From the NCBI RefSeq assembly GCF_009017495.1, contig NZ_CP044990.1:825001-889000 (forward strand): 64,000 bases of DNA. Reading direction: 5' to 3'. Both the position numbers and the translations under genes were made by a program. The notes under the pieces were generated by a model, which was given only the letters and a program-made list of their open reading frames with translations, had not been told where the DNA came from and ran no database searches. Origin of the DNA: Deinococcus sp. AJ005 (GTDB taxonomy: Bacteria > Deinococcota > Deinococci > Deinococcales > Deinococcaceae). Below are positions 1 through 11,494 of this stretch, piece by piece. Each line of letters opens with the position of its first letter. Within the stretch, counting starts at the first letter, position 1.

Positions 1-496
1 CCTCGGCGGCGCTACCTGGCACGACTTCGGTGACCACGCGGCTCTCGCCGTCCAACTGGGCCAGTTTGACGCCAAATTGCAGGCGGTTGCCGCCGCTCTG
101 GCTGGCCGAGAACTCCTTGAAATCCTCGGGCGTCTGAAAGAAGGTGTGTTCGTCGCCCAGCGCCGTGACCTCGGCCTGAATCACCGGGTACGCCTTGGCC
201 TCGGCGCAGTTGGCGGGCGAGGAACTGCACACGGCGTCCAGCCGTTTCTGGTACTCGGCGGCCAGCGCCACGCGGTCCACCGTGGACAGTCCGCCGTAAT
301 TGTCTTCCAGCAGAGAGTTGACCTGGTTAAAGACGGTCTGCGCCGGAGAGGGCACGGTCTGCGCCCCGGTGCCGCTCAGCAGCAGGGCGCTGCCCAGCAT
401 CAGCACACGTCCCGCATGTGCCAGAAGAGGGCGGCCAGATCGGAGGCTGCCGGGAGTGACACGGCGCGGAGCGGAGGAGCGCGCGGTTGGTTTCAT
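1..496 (-). CDS. S41 family (C-terminal processing) peptidase, 3'-truncated by window edge
   Basis: Reading leftward from an ATG at 496, the open frame runs off the window edge without a stop (about 165 codons visible). The product begins with a basic stretch, then a hydrophobic signal segment (about residues 31-48, ending LLLSGTGAQ), then a helical N-terminal region (VFNQVNSLLEDNYGG) and the motif ALGDEHTFF, followed by the opening of a PDZ-like domain (FGVKLAQ...VVTEVVPGS). This order is typical of secreted C-terminal processing proteases, which cut exported proteins with a Ser/Lys dyad. The catalytic core lies outside the window and cannot be checked. Cys residues in the pre-PDZ region could form a disulfide. 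Confidence 0.8.
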   Translation of the reverse strand, partial: MKPTARSSAPRRVTPGSLRSGRPLLAHAGRVLMLGSALLLSGTGAQTVPSPAQTVFNQVNSLLEDNYGGLSTVDRVALAAEYQKRLDAVCSSSPANCAEAKAYPVIQAEVTALGDEHTFFQTPEDFKEFSASQSGGNRLQFGVKLAQLDGESRVVTEVVPGSAAE

Positions 497-660
497 AACT
501 GACCCCCATTCTGCTCCGAACAGATGGGAAAATGGTGGGCTAGAATTGCTGTAAAAGTCACGAAAGCCCGCACTGGCACGTTAAAAAGCGGGAATGGCTA
601 CAGTGGCGCTAGGGGGAGCTGGGGGGGATGACCAGAGCCAGCCTCTCACCCTCAGACGAT

Positions 661-1746
661 TTACGCCACGGGCTGCTGCTGGTACAGCTCTACCACGCGG
701 CGCAGGAATTTCAGGCCCGGCTCCAAGCTGCTGGTCTGCACCCATTCGTCCAGGCGGTGGGCGTTGCCGCCCCGGTACACCCCAATGGCGACAGCAGGCA
801 GACCGTGCGGCGCGGCGGCGTTGGCGTCGGTGCTGCTGGCCGCCGTCCGCAGGTCCGTGCGGTTTTCACGGGCGGCCTCACGGATCAGGGGCATCAGGGC
901 CGCGCTGTGCAGGTCGCCGCCGGGACGGTCTCCCACCTGCTCGATCCGTACGGTCACGCCTGCCTCGCGCGCCGCCGCATGCAGGGCCGAAACCGCGCGG
1001 CGATCCAGTTTGCCCAGGACATCGTGGTCCAGCGAGCGCAGATCAAGGAGCAACTCGGCGCTGGCCGCAATGGAATTGACGCTGGTGCCGCCCGAGGCCA
1101 CCCCCACATTCAGGGTGGTGCGCGGTGCGGGCGGCAACGGCAGGGCATACAGCGCACTGATGGCCCGCCCGAGTGCGTGCAGGGCACTGGGAGACTGATC
1201 GCCCCAGGAATGCCCACCCGGCCCCAGGAAGGTGGCCCGGTAGCGCCGCACGCCTACCCCACGCGTGACCGCAATCCCCAGATACCCGTCCACCGCGATA
1301 AACGCCCCCAACTGCTCGCGGTGCTGAGAGATCAGGTATTTGCTGCCGCGCAGGTCCCCCAGTCCTTCCTCTCCCACGTTGGCCGCCAGCCACAGCGGAC
1401 GGCGCAGCAGGCCCACCTGTCCGCGCAGGTCACGCAGCAGCGCCGTCAGCACGGCCAGACTGGCGCTGTTGTCGCCCACTCCCGGCCCGATCAATCGTCC
1501 GCCGTCCTCGCGCACGGTCACGTCGGTCCCGGCCTCGAACACGGTGTCCAGATGCGAGGCCAGCAGCAGCGCCGGGCGGCCCTCGGTGCCGGGGGGCACG
1601 ATGCGGGTCAGCACGTTGCCCACCGCGTCGATGTCGCAGGGATAGCCCAGTTCCCGCCACAATTCCGCGATCAACTCGGCCCGTCGTCCTTCCGCGAATG
1701 TAGGTGCAGGCGTCTGCGCGATCCGCGCCAGGTAAGCAAGAGGCAT
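661..1746 (-). CDS. M20 family metallopeptidase
   Basis: About 361 residues. Zinc-ligand motifs of the M20/M25/M40 family are in order: SHLDTV (first ligand His and catalytic-base Asp context), GVGDNSAS (bridging Asp) and ANVGEEGLGD (general-base Glu and ligand Glu), with a dimerisation insert in the middle and a late ligand region (STDANAAAPHGLPAVAIG). It should hydrolyse peptide or N-acyl-amino-acid bonds in the cytoplasm; substrate cannot be read from sequence. The frame also has a TTG at 1755, but an ATG at 1746 lies 8 nt after a TAGAAT -10 element (1755-1760), which favours a leaderless start at 1746. Confidence 0.85.
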   Translation of the reverse strand: MPLAYLARIAQTPAPTFAEGRRAELIAELWRELGYPCDIDAVGNVLTRIVPPGTEGRPALLLASHLDTVFEAGTDVTVREDGGRLIGPGVGDNSASLAVLTALLRDLRGQVGLLRRPLWLAANVGEEGLGDLRGSKYLISQHREQLGAFIAVDGYLGIAVTRGVGVRRYRATFLGPGGHSWGDQSPSALHALGRAISALYALPLPPAPRTTLNVGVASGGTSVNSIAASAELLLDLRSLDHDVLGKLDRRAVSALHAAAREAGVTVRIEQVGDRPGGDLHSAALMPLIREAARENRTDLRTAASSTDANAAAPHGLPAVAIGVYRGGNAHRLDEWVQTSSLEPGLKFLRRVVELYQQQPVA

Positions 1747-1845
1747 CAGGCGCAATTCTAGCGGCTGACTGTACGGGCAATAGCACGGCAGCCGACAGGG
1801 GTTTAGGCAAGGCTAATAAATTCTGCCGTGGACATTCTGCCGCCG

Positions 1846-2583
1846 CTACAGCGCCCGCGTCTGGAAGACCATGACCTCGCTGCCCTTTTCTAATGGGCCA
1901 CCCTGAAAACTGCCCGTCACGCGCGGCGACTCGAAGCCCGCGAAGCGCAGCAGCCACTCCACCTCGTAGCGCGTGTAATAGCGCTGGGTCAGCGTGTAAT
2001 GCCGCCGGGTCAGCCGCCCGCCGTCATGCGTGGTGTCCACGGAATATTCGGTGGTGATGTGCTGCCGCAACTTGTCGTGGCGCTGCACCAGAAAAATGTC
2101 GGTGCGGCCACCGTCCGGCGCGTGTAGCGTTTCGCCCTCGTGCCGCACGGTGTTGGGCTTGCCGAAGCGCGGTAGATACAGATCAAAGGCGAACTGGCCC
2201 CCCGGCTCCAGATGCGCGTGCAGGTTTTGCAGTGCCCCGAGCTGCTCGTTCGGGGTGTACAGGTGCATCAGCGCGTTGAAAGGGGCGATGATCAGGCTGA
2301 ATTTCTGCTCCAACTGGAAGGTCTGCATGTTCCCCTGCACCAGCTTCAGCGGCTGCCCACCCGCCGCCCGCTCCTGCGCCCGCTCGATCATGCGCGCGCT
2401 GGGTTCCAGTCCGGTCACGTCCACGCCGCGCCGCGCCAGATACGCGGTCACACGCCCGGTTCCGGCCCCCACCTCCAGCACCGGCCCCGCCGCCCGCTCG
2501 GCCACGCCCGCGTAAAAGTGCAGGTCGTCGCGGTACAGCTCGTACTGGTGGTCATACAGGTCGGCGAAGTCGTCGTAGTTCAT
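1846..2583 (-). CDS. class I SAM-dependent methyltransferase
   Basis: 245 residues. Motif I of Rossmann methyltransferases is clear (VLEVGAGTGRVT, about residues 36-47), followed by the acidic end of strand 2 (GLEPSARM) and the motif IV region (FSLIIAPFNALMHL). The C-terminal half carries the beta-rich segment seen in small-molecule methyltransferases of the ubiE/yqeM-like type. Acceptor unknown. The start ATG at 2583 lies 7 nt after TACCCT (2591-2596), indicating leaderless transcription. It lies 51 bp downstream of panB on the same strand; this proximity does not assign a function. Confidence 0.85.
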   Translation of the reverse strand: MNYDDFADLYDHQYELYRDDLHFYAGVAERAAGPVLEVGAGTGRVTAYLARRGVDVTGLEPSARMIERAQERAAGGQPLKLVQGNMQTFQLEQKFSLIIAPFNALMHLYTPNEQLGALQNLHAHLEPGGQFAFDLYLPRFGKPNTVRHEGETLHAPDGGRTDIFLVQRHDKLRQHITTEYSVDTTHDGGRLTRRHYTLTQRYYTRYEVEWLLRFAGFESPRVTGSFQGGPLEKGSEVMVFQTRAL

Positions 2584-2634
2584 GGGGAAGAGGGTAGTGG
2601 GTTTTGGGAAGTCAGGCTGTCCAGCCCTCAACCC

Positions 2635-3456
<822 letters not shown>

Positions 3457-3535
3457 GAGGGCAGGGTAGCAGGGGAGACGTGTGGCCTGCCGCTTTCTGG
3501 CCCTTCGTGCCCTGCACGCGCCTACAATGCCCTTC

Positions 3536-4471
<936 letters not shown>

Positions 4472-4553
4472 AGCGGTGGGTTTACTGGGGTAGCCCCAGC
4501 TTCCTACCCCAGGGGGGCAAGTGGAGCAGGTGTTGTGCTGGGCACGAGTTTAT

Positions 4554-4657
4554 GGGCGTTATGGGCGGGAGTTGTTGGCGGCGTTTCTGGTCGGATGCCT
4601 GACTCCGTTACGCTGCGTGAGGGCCATCCGCTTCGCGCCCGACGGCTTTCGGCTGCC
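4554..4657 (+). repeat. dispersed ~104-bp repeat, copy 1
   Basis: This intergenic stretch aligns over its whole length with 34628-34730, with shared blocks such as ACGCTGCGTG and GCGCCCGACGGC and scattered substitutions. No coding sequence is evident. It lies in the 258-bp gap between the quinate dehydrogenase-like gene and the next secreted protein. It probably belongs to a family of small non-coding repeats of the kind known in Deinococcus genomes. Confidence 0.6.
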
Positions 4658-4729
4658 TTTTGCAGTGGGGTGGGCCAGATGAGTGGATTCGGTTTGGGAT
4701 GCCTGGGCTTTGCGGCTAGGATGGCTCCT

Positions 4730-5224
4730 ATGACCAACGGTGAGCGGTTGAACTGGAGAGCTGGCGTGCTGGCCGCCGTTCTGGCGCTGTCTGCCAGTCC
4801 GGTCCTGGCGCAGACGACGCCTGTCTCGCTGCCTAAGCCTCTGTTGAGTGGCACTACCTCCGGGCTGGGCTGGGGCATCTACGCGGGTGGATTGACCAAT
4901 GCTGGATTGCAGGAGGAAGGCCAGGGCCTGCGCGTCAGTGTTCCAGCAGGGGCCAGTGTGCTGGGCACGCGCTACGACGCGGTAAAAAGAACTGCTCTGC
5001 TGACCTATCGGCTGCCAAAAGGACTGGACGCCCGCAGCGCCCTGGCCTTTGCCACCAACCAACTTCAGCTCCAGGGCTTCGACATCGGGGAACGCACCTT
5101 TCCCGACGCCAGCAGCGCCCGCGCCACCCTCAGCCGCGACGCGCAGAGCATCGAAGTGCACACCACACGGCAGGCCAATGGGGATATGCAGGTGTTGTAC
5201 GTGTTTGGCGGCCCTCAGCCCTGA
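4730..5224 (+). CDS. secreted hypothetical protein
   Basis: 164 residues with a clear Sec signal peptide (positive MTNGERLNWR, hydrophobic VLAAVLALSA, cleavage near VLA-QTT). The mature part is short, beta-rich and Gly/Ala-rich, with an ordered segment around LTYRLPKGLDARSALAFATNQL and no cysteines or known catalytic motif. I do not recognise a family. A longer frame opens at 4535, but TAGGAT (4717-4722) lies exactly 7 nt before ATG 4730, which fits leaderless expression and places the signal peptide at the terminus. Its 3' end overlaps the convergent phosphotransferase gene by 10 bp. Confidence 0.7.
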   Translation: MTNGERLNWRAGVLAAVLALSASPVLAQTTPVSLPKPLLSGTTSGLGWGIYAGGLTNAGLQEEGQGLRVSVPAGASVLGTRYDAVKRTALLTYRLPKGLDARSALAFATNQLQLQGFDIGERTFPDASSARATLSRDAQSIEVHTTRQANGDMQVLYVFGGPQP

Positions 5225-6147
5225 TGGCCTAGCCAGTCCTGCCACTCTGGAAACTTTACCGACGCGCGTAAAAGCTGCATCAGCGCGGTGCCGGGGCGGG
5301 TGTACCACAGGTCTGTCTCGTGGCTCTCAGGAACGTAGGCGAGGCGGCGGGTGGCGTCCTCAAGCAGATACGCGAGCAGACGCAGCGTCGCGCCACCGTC
5401 CAGCACGGCTTCCTCGCGGTAGCCGCTCAGCAGTTCGGGGGCGGCCAGCGGCCCGGCGTAGGTCAGGTCCAGCACCGGGTCACCCCAGCCCGCGTCTCCC
5501 CAGTCGATCAGCGCCGTAACCGCGCCCGTGTCCGTGACCATCAGGTTTCCCGCATGCAGATCGTTGTGCAGGAAGACCGGGGTGGGAGGTGGGGCCGCAG
5601 CCAGCAGCCGGGAGACCGTTTCCGTAGCCCAGTTGGCCTCGGTCAGCCCCAACGTTTTGCTGTCGGTCACGCGGGCCAGGGTGCGGGGCAGGTTGGGCGG
5701 GGCGATAGGATTGAGCCTGCCTTGCGGATCGGGTGCGGCGGTCACGTTCCGGTGAAGCTGGGCCAGCTCACGCCCCGCCTCCCGGTAGGCGTGCAGCAGA
5801 CGCGGATCGCCCTCGGCCCAGCCGTAACTTTCCAGACTGCGGCCCGGTGCGAAGGCGTAGACGGTGACGGGCGCGTCCACCACATCCCGGTCATCGTCGA
5901 AGATCAGCAGTTCCGGCGTCCTCACCCCGGCGTGAAAGGCGGCGGGTGCGGCCACGCTCTCGGTCAGGGCGTCTTTGGCATCGCCCGGCATGGGAATGCG
6001 GAGAACTATGGGCTGGCCGTTCAGGGCCGCGCGGTAGACCCGGTTGACGATACCGACGCTGGGCAGCCGTTCCAGCCAACCTTCCACTCCATACTTCTGC
6101 GACAAGGCGGCGAGTTCGGCAGGGGTCAGGTCAGGCAGGGCGGGCAT
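5215..6147 (-). CDS. aminoglycoside phosphotransferase (APH) family protein
   Basis: 310 residues with the protein-kinase-like APH fold. The nucleotide-binding N-lobe includes VGIVNRVYRA and VLRIPMP (the ATP-contacting segment), the catalytic loop is HNDLHAGNLM, and the metal-binding loop is IDWGDAGWGDP. Such enzymes phosphorylate small hydroxyl substrates (aminoglycosides, choline, homoserine, methylthioribose, sugars); the sequence does not decide which. Antibiotic resistance should not be assumed. Upstream of ATG 6147 there is a CAGACT at 7 nt and a G-rich tract. Confidence 0.8.
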   Translation of the reverse strand: MPALPDLTPAELAALSQKYGVEGWLERLPSVGIVNRVYRAALNGQPIVLRIPMPGDAKDALTESVAAPAAFHAGVRTPELLIFDDDRDVVDAPVTVYAFAPGRSLESYGWAEGDPRLLHAYREAGRELAQLHRNVTAAPDPQGRLNPIAPPNLPRTLARVTDSKTLGLTEANWATETVSRLLAAAPPPTPVFLHNDLHAGNLMVTDTGAVTALIDWGDAGWGDPVLDLTYAGPLAAPELLSGYREEAVLDGGATLRLLAYLLEDATRRLAYVPESHETDLWYTRPGTALMQLLRASVKFPEWQDWLGHQG

Positions 6148-6211
6148 CCCCCGCAGTCTGGTCTAAATCCCTCCGCGCCGCAGCGGCCACCCGGCGGATA
6201 CACTTTCCCGC

Positions 6212-6793
6212 ATGCAATCACTGGTGGACGCGATTCGTGAACAGGGTGTGATTCTGCCCGGCGGTTTTCTCAAGGTGGACGGTCTGGTCAACCATCAACT
6301 CCTGCCGGGCCTGACGCGTGAGATGGGCGTGCGTTTCGCAGAACTGTTCGCGCCCCTGAAACCCAACAAGGTCCTGACCATCGAGGTCAGCGGCATCGCC
6401 CCCGCAATCTCTGCCGCGATGGAACTGAACGTGCCGATGGTCTATGCCCGCAAGAAAAAGCCGCTGACCATGAAGGAACCTGCTTTTACCGCGTCGTCGG
6501 TCAGCCGCACCAAGGGCGGAAACGTGGACCTGTTCATCAGCAGCGAATTCCTGGGGCCGCAGGACCGCGTGGTCATCATCGACGATTTTCTGGCCTCCGG
6601 CGGCACCCTGCGCGCCCTGACCGGGATGATCGAACTCAGCGGCGCAACCCTGCTGGGCCTGGGCTGCGTGGTGGAAAAGCAATTTGAATCTGGGCGCGAA
6701 TTTCTGGCCGATCTGGGCGTGCCGATCCATACCCTCGCCAACATCGTCCGCATGAGCGAACAGGACGGGATCGAGGTGGAGGTGGGCCGCTGA
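6212..6793 (+). CDS. xpt: xanthine phosphoribosyltransferase
   Basis: 193 residues, the normal size for Xpt. It salvages xanthine to XMP using PRPP in the cytoplasm. The PRPP-binding motif [13 protein letters not shown] is intact, and the family-specific N-terminus ([26 protein letters not shown]) and the segment [16 protein letters not shown] are present. The ATG is 7 nt downstream of TACACT (6199-6204), consistent with a leaderless mRNA; therefore no purine riboswitch leader is possible upstream, unlike in Bacillus. Confidence 0.93.
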   Translation: MQSLVDAIREQGVILPGGFLKVDGLVNHQLLPGLTREMGVRFAELFAPLKPNKVLTIEVSGIAPAISAAMELNVPMVYARKKKPLTMKEPAFTASSVSRTKGGNVDLFISSEFLGPQDRVVIIDDFLASGGTLRALTGMIELSGATLLGLGCVVEKQFESGREFLADLGVPIHTLANIVRMSEQDGIEVEVGR

Positions 6794-6865
6794 ACCGGCG
6801 CAAGCATGAGGCCGCCTGAACCCTGCGCTCAGTCGCCCGGTCAGGCGGTTGCCTAAGCTGGCGCC

Positions 6866-7354
6866 ATGACCCAGCCTGATCCCCGCTCCGCCCTGATTCC
6901 AGACCAGAGTGCCCGCATCAACGTGGCAACCTACAGCACCTATCCAGAGGCCCAGCGCGCCGTGGATTACCTGAGCGACGAGAAATTCCCGGTGGAGCGC
7001 ACCGCCATTATCGGTGAGGGCCTCAAGACCATCGAGCAGGTCACGGGCCGCCTGGACTGGGGCCGCGCGGCGGGCCTGGGCTTTGGGCAGGGGCTGTTTA
7101 TCGGGTTGTTCGTGGGCCTGATCTTTAACCTTCTGGGGCTGGGCGGCGGCAATCTGCTGTTCTCGGTGGCCTACGGCATGGTGCTGGGCGCAATTTTTGG
7201 GCTGGTCTGGGGTGTGGTGGGATATGCCCTCAGTGGTGGGCGGCGTGATTTCACATCCATTGGTGGGATGCGCGCCGACCACTACGTGATCGTGGCCGAC
7301 GCCGAGGTGGCCGAGAAAGCCAAAGCGCTGCTGGCGAATCTGCCGCCGCGCTGA
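6866..7354 (+). CDS. general stress protein (YflT/GSP17M-like) with glycine-zipper membrane segment
   Basis: 162 residues. The N-terminal part (INVATYSTYPEAQRAVDYLSDEKFPVERTAIIGEGL) is the general-stress-protein fold that senses or binds an unknown ligand. Two Gly-rich hydrophobic segments (about residues 67-95 and 99-124) probably form a hairpin in the membrane. A short C-terminal beta strand segment (DHYVIVADAEVAEKAKALLA) completes the ferredoxin-like domain. Related proteins are induced by general stress but have no biochemical role assigned. TAAGCT (6854-6859) lies 6 nt before ATG. Confidence 0.72.
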   Translation: MTQPDPRSALIPDQSARINVATYSTYPEAQRAVDYLSDEKFPVERTAIIGEGLKTIEQVTGRLDWGRAAGLGFGQGLFIGLFVGLIFNLLGLGGGNLLFSVAYGMVLGAIFGLVWGVVGYALSGGRRDFTSIGGMRADHYVIVADAEVAEKAKALLANLPPR

Positions 7355-7411
7355 GTGGGCTGAAGACTTGAATCCACCCGGCCTAACGCCCGTTTGGATA
7401 GGATGCACCCC

Positions 7412-8974
<1,563 letters not shown>

Positions 8975-9175
8975 TAAACGGAGGCACTCAAAATCAGGAT
9001 GCGGCTCTGGAACTCGGGGCTGCGTCCTGTTCTCTGATTTGCCACAACTCTGCCAGATACCCCGTCATAAACGAACGGCCAAGATCCCTCTTTCTTTCCA
9101 CTGGCACGTTCTTTTCTAATTTCAGCGTGATCCGCCTGACAGAGCGTGATCTGGACTGGGTCTAGGTTAATCGGC

Positions 9176-9961
9176 ATGACCTCATCCGACGCCAGCAAGA
9201 AAATCCTCGTCATCATGTCCAGCGACTCCGAATTGCCTTTGCAGAATGGCAAGACGCACGCCACCGGCTTTTACCTCAATGAATTTGGCGTTCCCGCGCA
9301 CCGACTGGTGGAGGCGGGCCATCACCTGACCATTGCCACGCCGCGCGGCAACCGTCCCCCGCTGGACGCGGGCAGCGACAGTAAGGACTACTTCAAGGAC
9401 GAGGCAGAGTACAAGCAGATCAAGGCGTTCGTGGACGAAACCCTGTCCGGTGAGATCGTGCCGCTGGCCGACGCCGTGACCAATCTGGACGCCTTTGACG
9501 CCCTGTTCCTGCCCGGCGGCCACGCCCCCATGATTGAACTGATGCACAACCACGATCTGGGCCACGCGCTGAAGCACTTCCACGAGCGCTCGCTGCCCAC
9601 TGCGCTGATCTGCCATGCACCTGTCGCATTGTTGGCCGCGCAGCCTGCCGCAGGAGCGTACCAGCGGGCGCTGGAAGCCGGGGAAACGCCCACAGCCGAG
9701 GACTTCACGTACAGCGGCTACAAGGTCACCGTCTTCAGCACACCGGAAGAAAAGGACGCCGAGGGCGGCTTTGAAGCCCCCATGCTCTACTACCCCGCCG
9801 ACGCCCTGGCTGCCGCAGGCATGACCGTGCAGAACGGCGACAAATGGACCAGCAACGTGGTCCGTGACCGCGAACTGATCACGGGGCAGAACCCCATGAG
9901 CGACAAGGAATTTGTGGGCGTGTTCTTGAAGGCATTGCAGGAAACGCCAGCTAAGGGCTGA
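9176..9961 (+). CDS. DJ-1/PfpI superfamily protein (Hsp31/HchA-like)
   Basis: 261 residues. It has the flavodoxin-like class I glutamine amidotransferase fold with the nucleophile-elbow Cys in ALICHAPVALL, the Glu/Asp-containing LFLPGGHAPM, and the N-terminal extension and lid insert (PTAEDFTYSGYKVTVFSTPEEKDAEGG) typical of Hsp31/HchA-type proteins. That group includes chaperones and glutathione-independent glyoxalase/deglycase enzymes acting on reactive carbonyls. TAGGTT (9163-9168) lies 7 nt before ATG 9176. The stop overlaps the convergent hydrolase gene by 11 bp. The 201 bp upstream, after the carboxyltransferase gene, hold no other feature I can support. Confidence 0.82.
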   Translation: MTSSDASKKILVIMSSDSELPLQNGKTHATGFYLNEFGVPAHRLVEAGHHLTIATPRGNRPPLDAGSDSKDYFKDEAEYKQIKAFVDETLSGEIVPLADAVTNLDAFDALFLPGGHAPMIELMHNHDLGHALKHFHERSLPTALICHAPVALLAAQPAAGAYQRALEAGETPTAEDFTYSGYKVTVFSTPEEKDAEGGFEAPMLYYPADALAAAGMTVQNGDKWTSNVVRDRELITGQNPMSDKEFVGVFLKALQETPAKG

Positions 9962-11048
9962 GGCTTTCCCCTTTAGCCGCCTCCCGCGCCACCTGCACGC
10001 GGACCCTGGCTGCCAGCGTGCGGTAAAACTCCGGGCGCTGGAGGTAGGCCATGTGCGGGGAGCGTCTGCCCAGCGGGAAGTCGGTGTCGTGCGCCCCTGG
10101 CACGCTGCCCTCAGCGGGGAAACTGAGCAGATCGTTCTCGCTCCAGACATTCCAGAAGTAGCCCAGATGCGGCGAGGCGGCCAGTGCGGTCCCCTCGCCG
10201 CTCTGATCATCCAGAAACAGGCCCATCGCCTTGCATGGCCCCACCTGACTGGCTGCCGCGCACCAAAGCGCCACCCGCAGGTCTGTTAATTCAGGATCGG
10301 CGGGAACAAAACTGGTCAGGGCATCGTAGATCAGTTGGCCGCCCATGCTGTGCGTCACGATCACCAGGGGTTCGTTCCGCTCCCGGCTGAGGTGCCAGGA
10401 CGTCTTTAAGGCGTCCAGTACGCGGGCGGCAATGGGGCCGGGCTGCCGGGGCGTGCCGCGCAGGGTGAAGTATTCCAGCGCGTCCCCGACAAAGTAGGGA
10501 ATAAAGCCCTCTAGCGGGCGGCGCAGGTCCTGCATGGCGCGGCGCACGTTCTGGTGGCGGCTCAGTCGCAGACGCTGCGGCAGGTGTGCGCCGTCCAGAC
10601 CCAGGCGAGCGCGAACGGCAGACAGCGCTACCGCCCACTGAACGGCGGCTGGGACGTTGCCGATCACCGCCCGCACGCCCGTATCCTTCGCCGCTGCCCA
10701 GCACGCGTCAATCAGTTCGGGCCAGCGGTCTGCAGGGACTTCTGGGCGCAGGCCACGTTCCAGAGCGTCGGCTAGCGCGGCGGCGTTCAGTGTCAGCGGA
10801 TGCTCGGGCGGGGACCATTCGGCCTGCGCGTGGTTTCCGGGTATGGGGTTGGTCCCCAAATCGCCCCAGTACACCCAACTGATGTCCACGCCCTGCGGAT
10901 CGGCGGGTTGGACGCTGGGCGCAACGTGGGTTTGCAAGGCTGCCCGAACCTCGTCCCACAGCGCCCCGTGCGTCACGCGCTTGAGGGTCTCCCACTGCGG
11001 CTGATCGCCCTCGCGGATGGCGACGCCGTGGACGTAGAGGATGGACAT
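9951..11048 (-). CDS. alpha/beta-hydrolase-like protein
   Basis: 365 residues. The opening strand MSILYVHGVA ends in the His-Gly oxyanion motif of lipases, and the nucleophile elbow is VIVTHSMGGQLIYDAL (Ser in G/H-x-S-x-G). Between them lies an unusually long insert of about 180 residues containing WVYWGDLG and several helices. A late His within RSPHMAYLQRPEF could complete the triad. No signal peptide, so cytoplasmic. Substrate unknown; the long insert resembles that of uncharacterised hydrolases encoded beside caspase-like or kinase genes. TAAAGT (11054-11059) is 5 nt before ATG. Confidence 0.65.
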   Translation of the reverse strand: MSILYVHGVAIREGDQPQWETLKRVTHGALWDEVRAALQTHVAPSVQPADPQGVDISWVYWGDLGTNPIPGNHAQAEWSPPEHPLTLNAAALADALERGLRPEVPADRWPELIDACWAAAKDTGVRAVIGNVPAAVQWAVALSAVRARLGLDGAHLPQRLRLSRHQNVRRAMQDLRRPLEGFIPYFVGDALEYFTLRGTPRQPGPIAARVLDALKTSWHLSRERNEPLVIVTHSMGGQLIYDALTSFVPADPELTDLRVALWCAAASQVGPCKAMGLFLDDQSGEGTALAASPHLGYFWNVWSENDLLSFPAEGSVPGAHDTDFPLGRRSPHMAYLQRPEFYRTLAARVRVQVAREAAKGESLSP

Positions 11049-11079
11049 GGGCCACTTTAGCGGGTCTGGGCTGGGTAGC

Positions 11080-11494
11080 TCAGCGAAGGGTGATCGTCAT
11101 TTCTGTCGTGCTGGCCGTAAAACCCAGAGTTTCGTACAGGTGACGGGCTTCAGCGCTGGTGCCCAGGCTCAGGCGGGTGATTCCACGTTCACGGGCAGCG
11201 TCCAGACAAAGCTCCACCAGCCCACGCGCCAGCCCCTGCCGCCGATAATCGGGATGGGTCCAGACGTTCACAATGCGGCCCCGCCAGGGCTGGGGATCGC
11301 CGCGTGTGGGTCCCCCCATTCCAGCAGAACCAGGCCTGCGCCTGAGATAACCTCCTGGCCGTTCAGTGCGAGGAATCCCAGATGAAGTCCGCGCCGCATC
11401 GTTTCCTCTAACCATTCGGCGTAGATGGGCTGCTCGGCTGCTTCTGATGGTGGGCGATGACGGCAGCATCGGTGGGCTGAACAGGGCGAATCAC
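11080..11494 (-). pseudogene. frameshifted GNAT N-acetyltransferase
   Basis: Three frames must be joined to read a GNAT protein. It opens with a GTG at 11494 overlapping the kinase stop (GTGA): [16 protein letters not shown], which then hits a stop. The second frame supplies EQPIYAEWLEETMRRGLHLG and the strand VISGAGLVLLEWG. After a run of six G (plus-strand C run at 11312-11317) the third frame gives the acetyl-CoA-binding core VNVWTHPDYRRQGLARGLV and the tail LYETLGFTAS, with stop at 11080-11082. Residues expected after AHH appear missing, so there is probably a small deletion as well as a homopolymer frameshift. A single sequencing error cannot explain both lesions. Confidence 0.72.

Noticed and set aside
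5215..6147. Aminoglycoside resistance gene
   Set aside because: The family fold is clear, but members phosphorylate many small molecules and nothing nearby indicates resistance.
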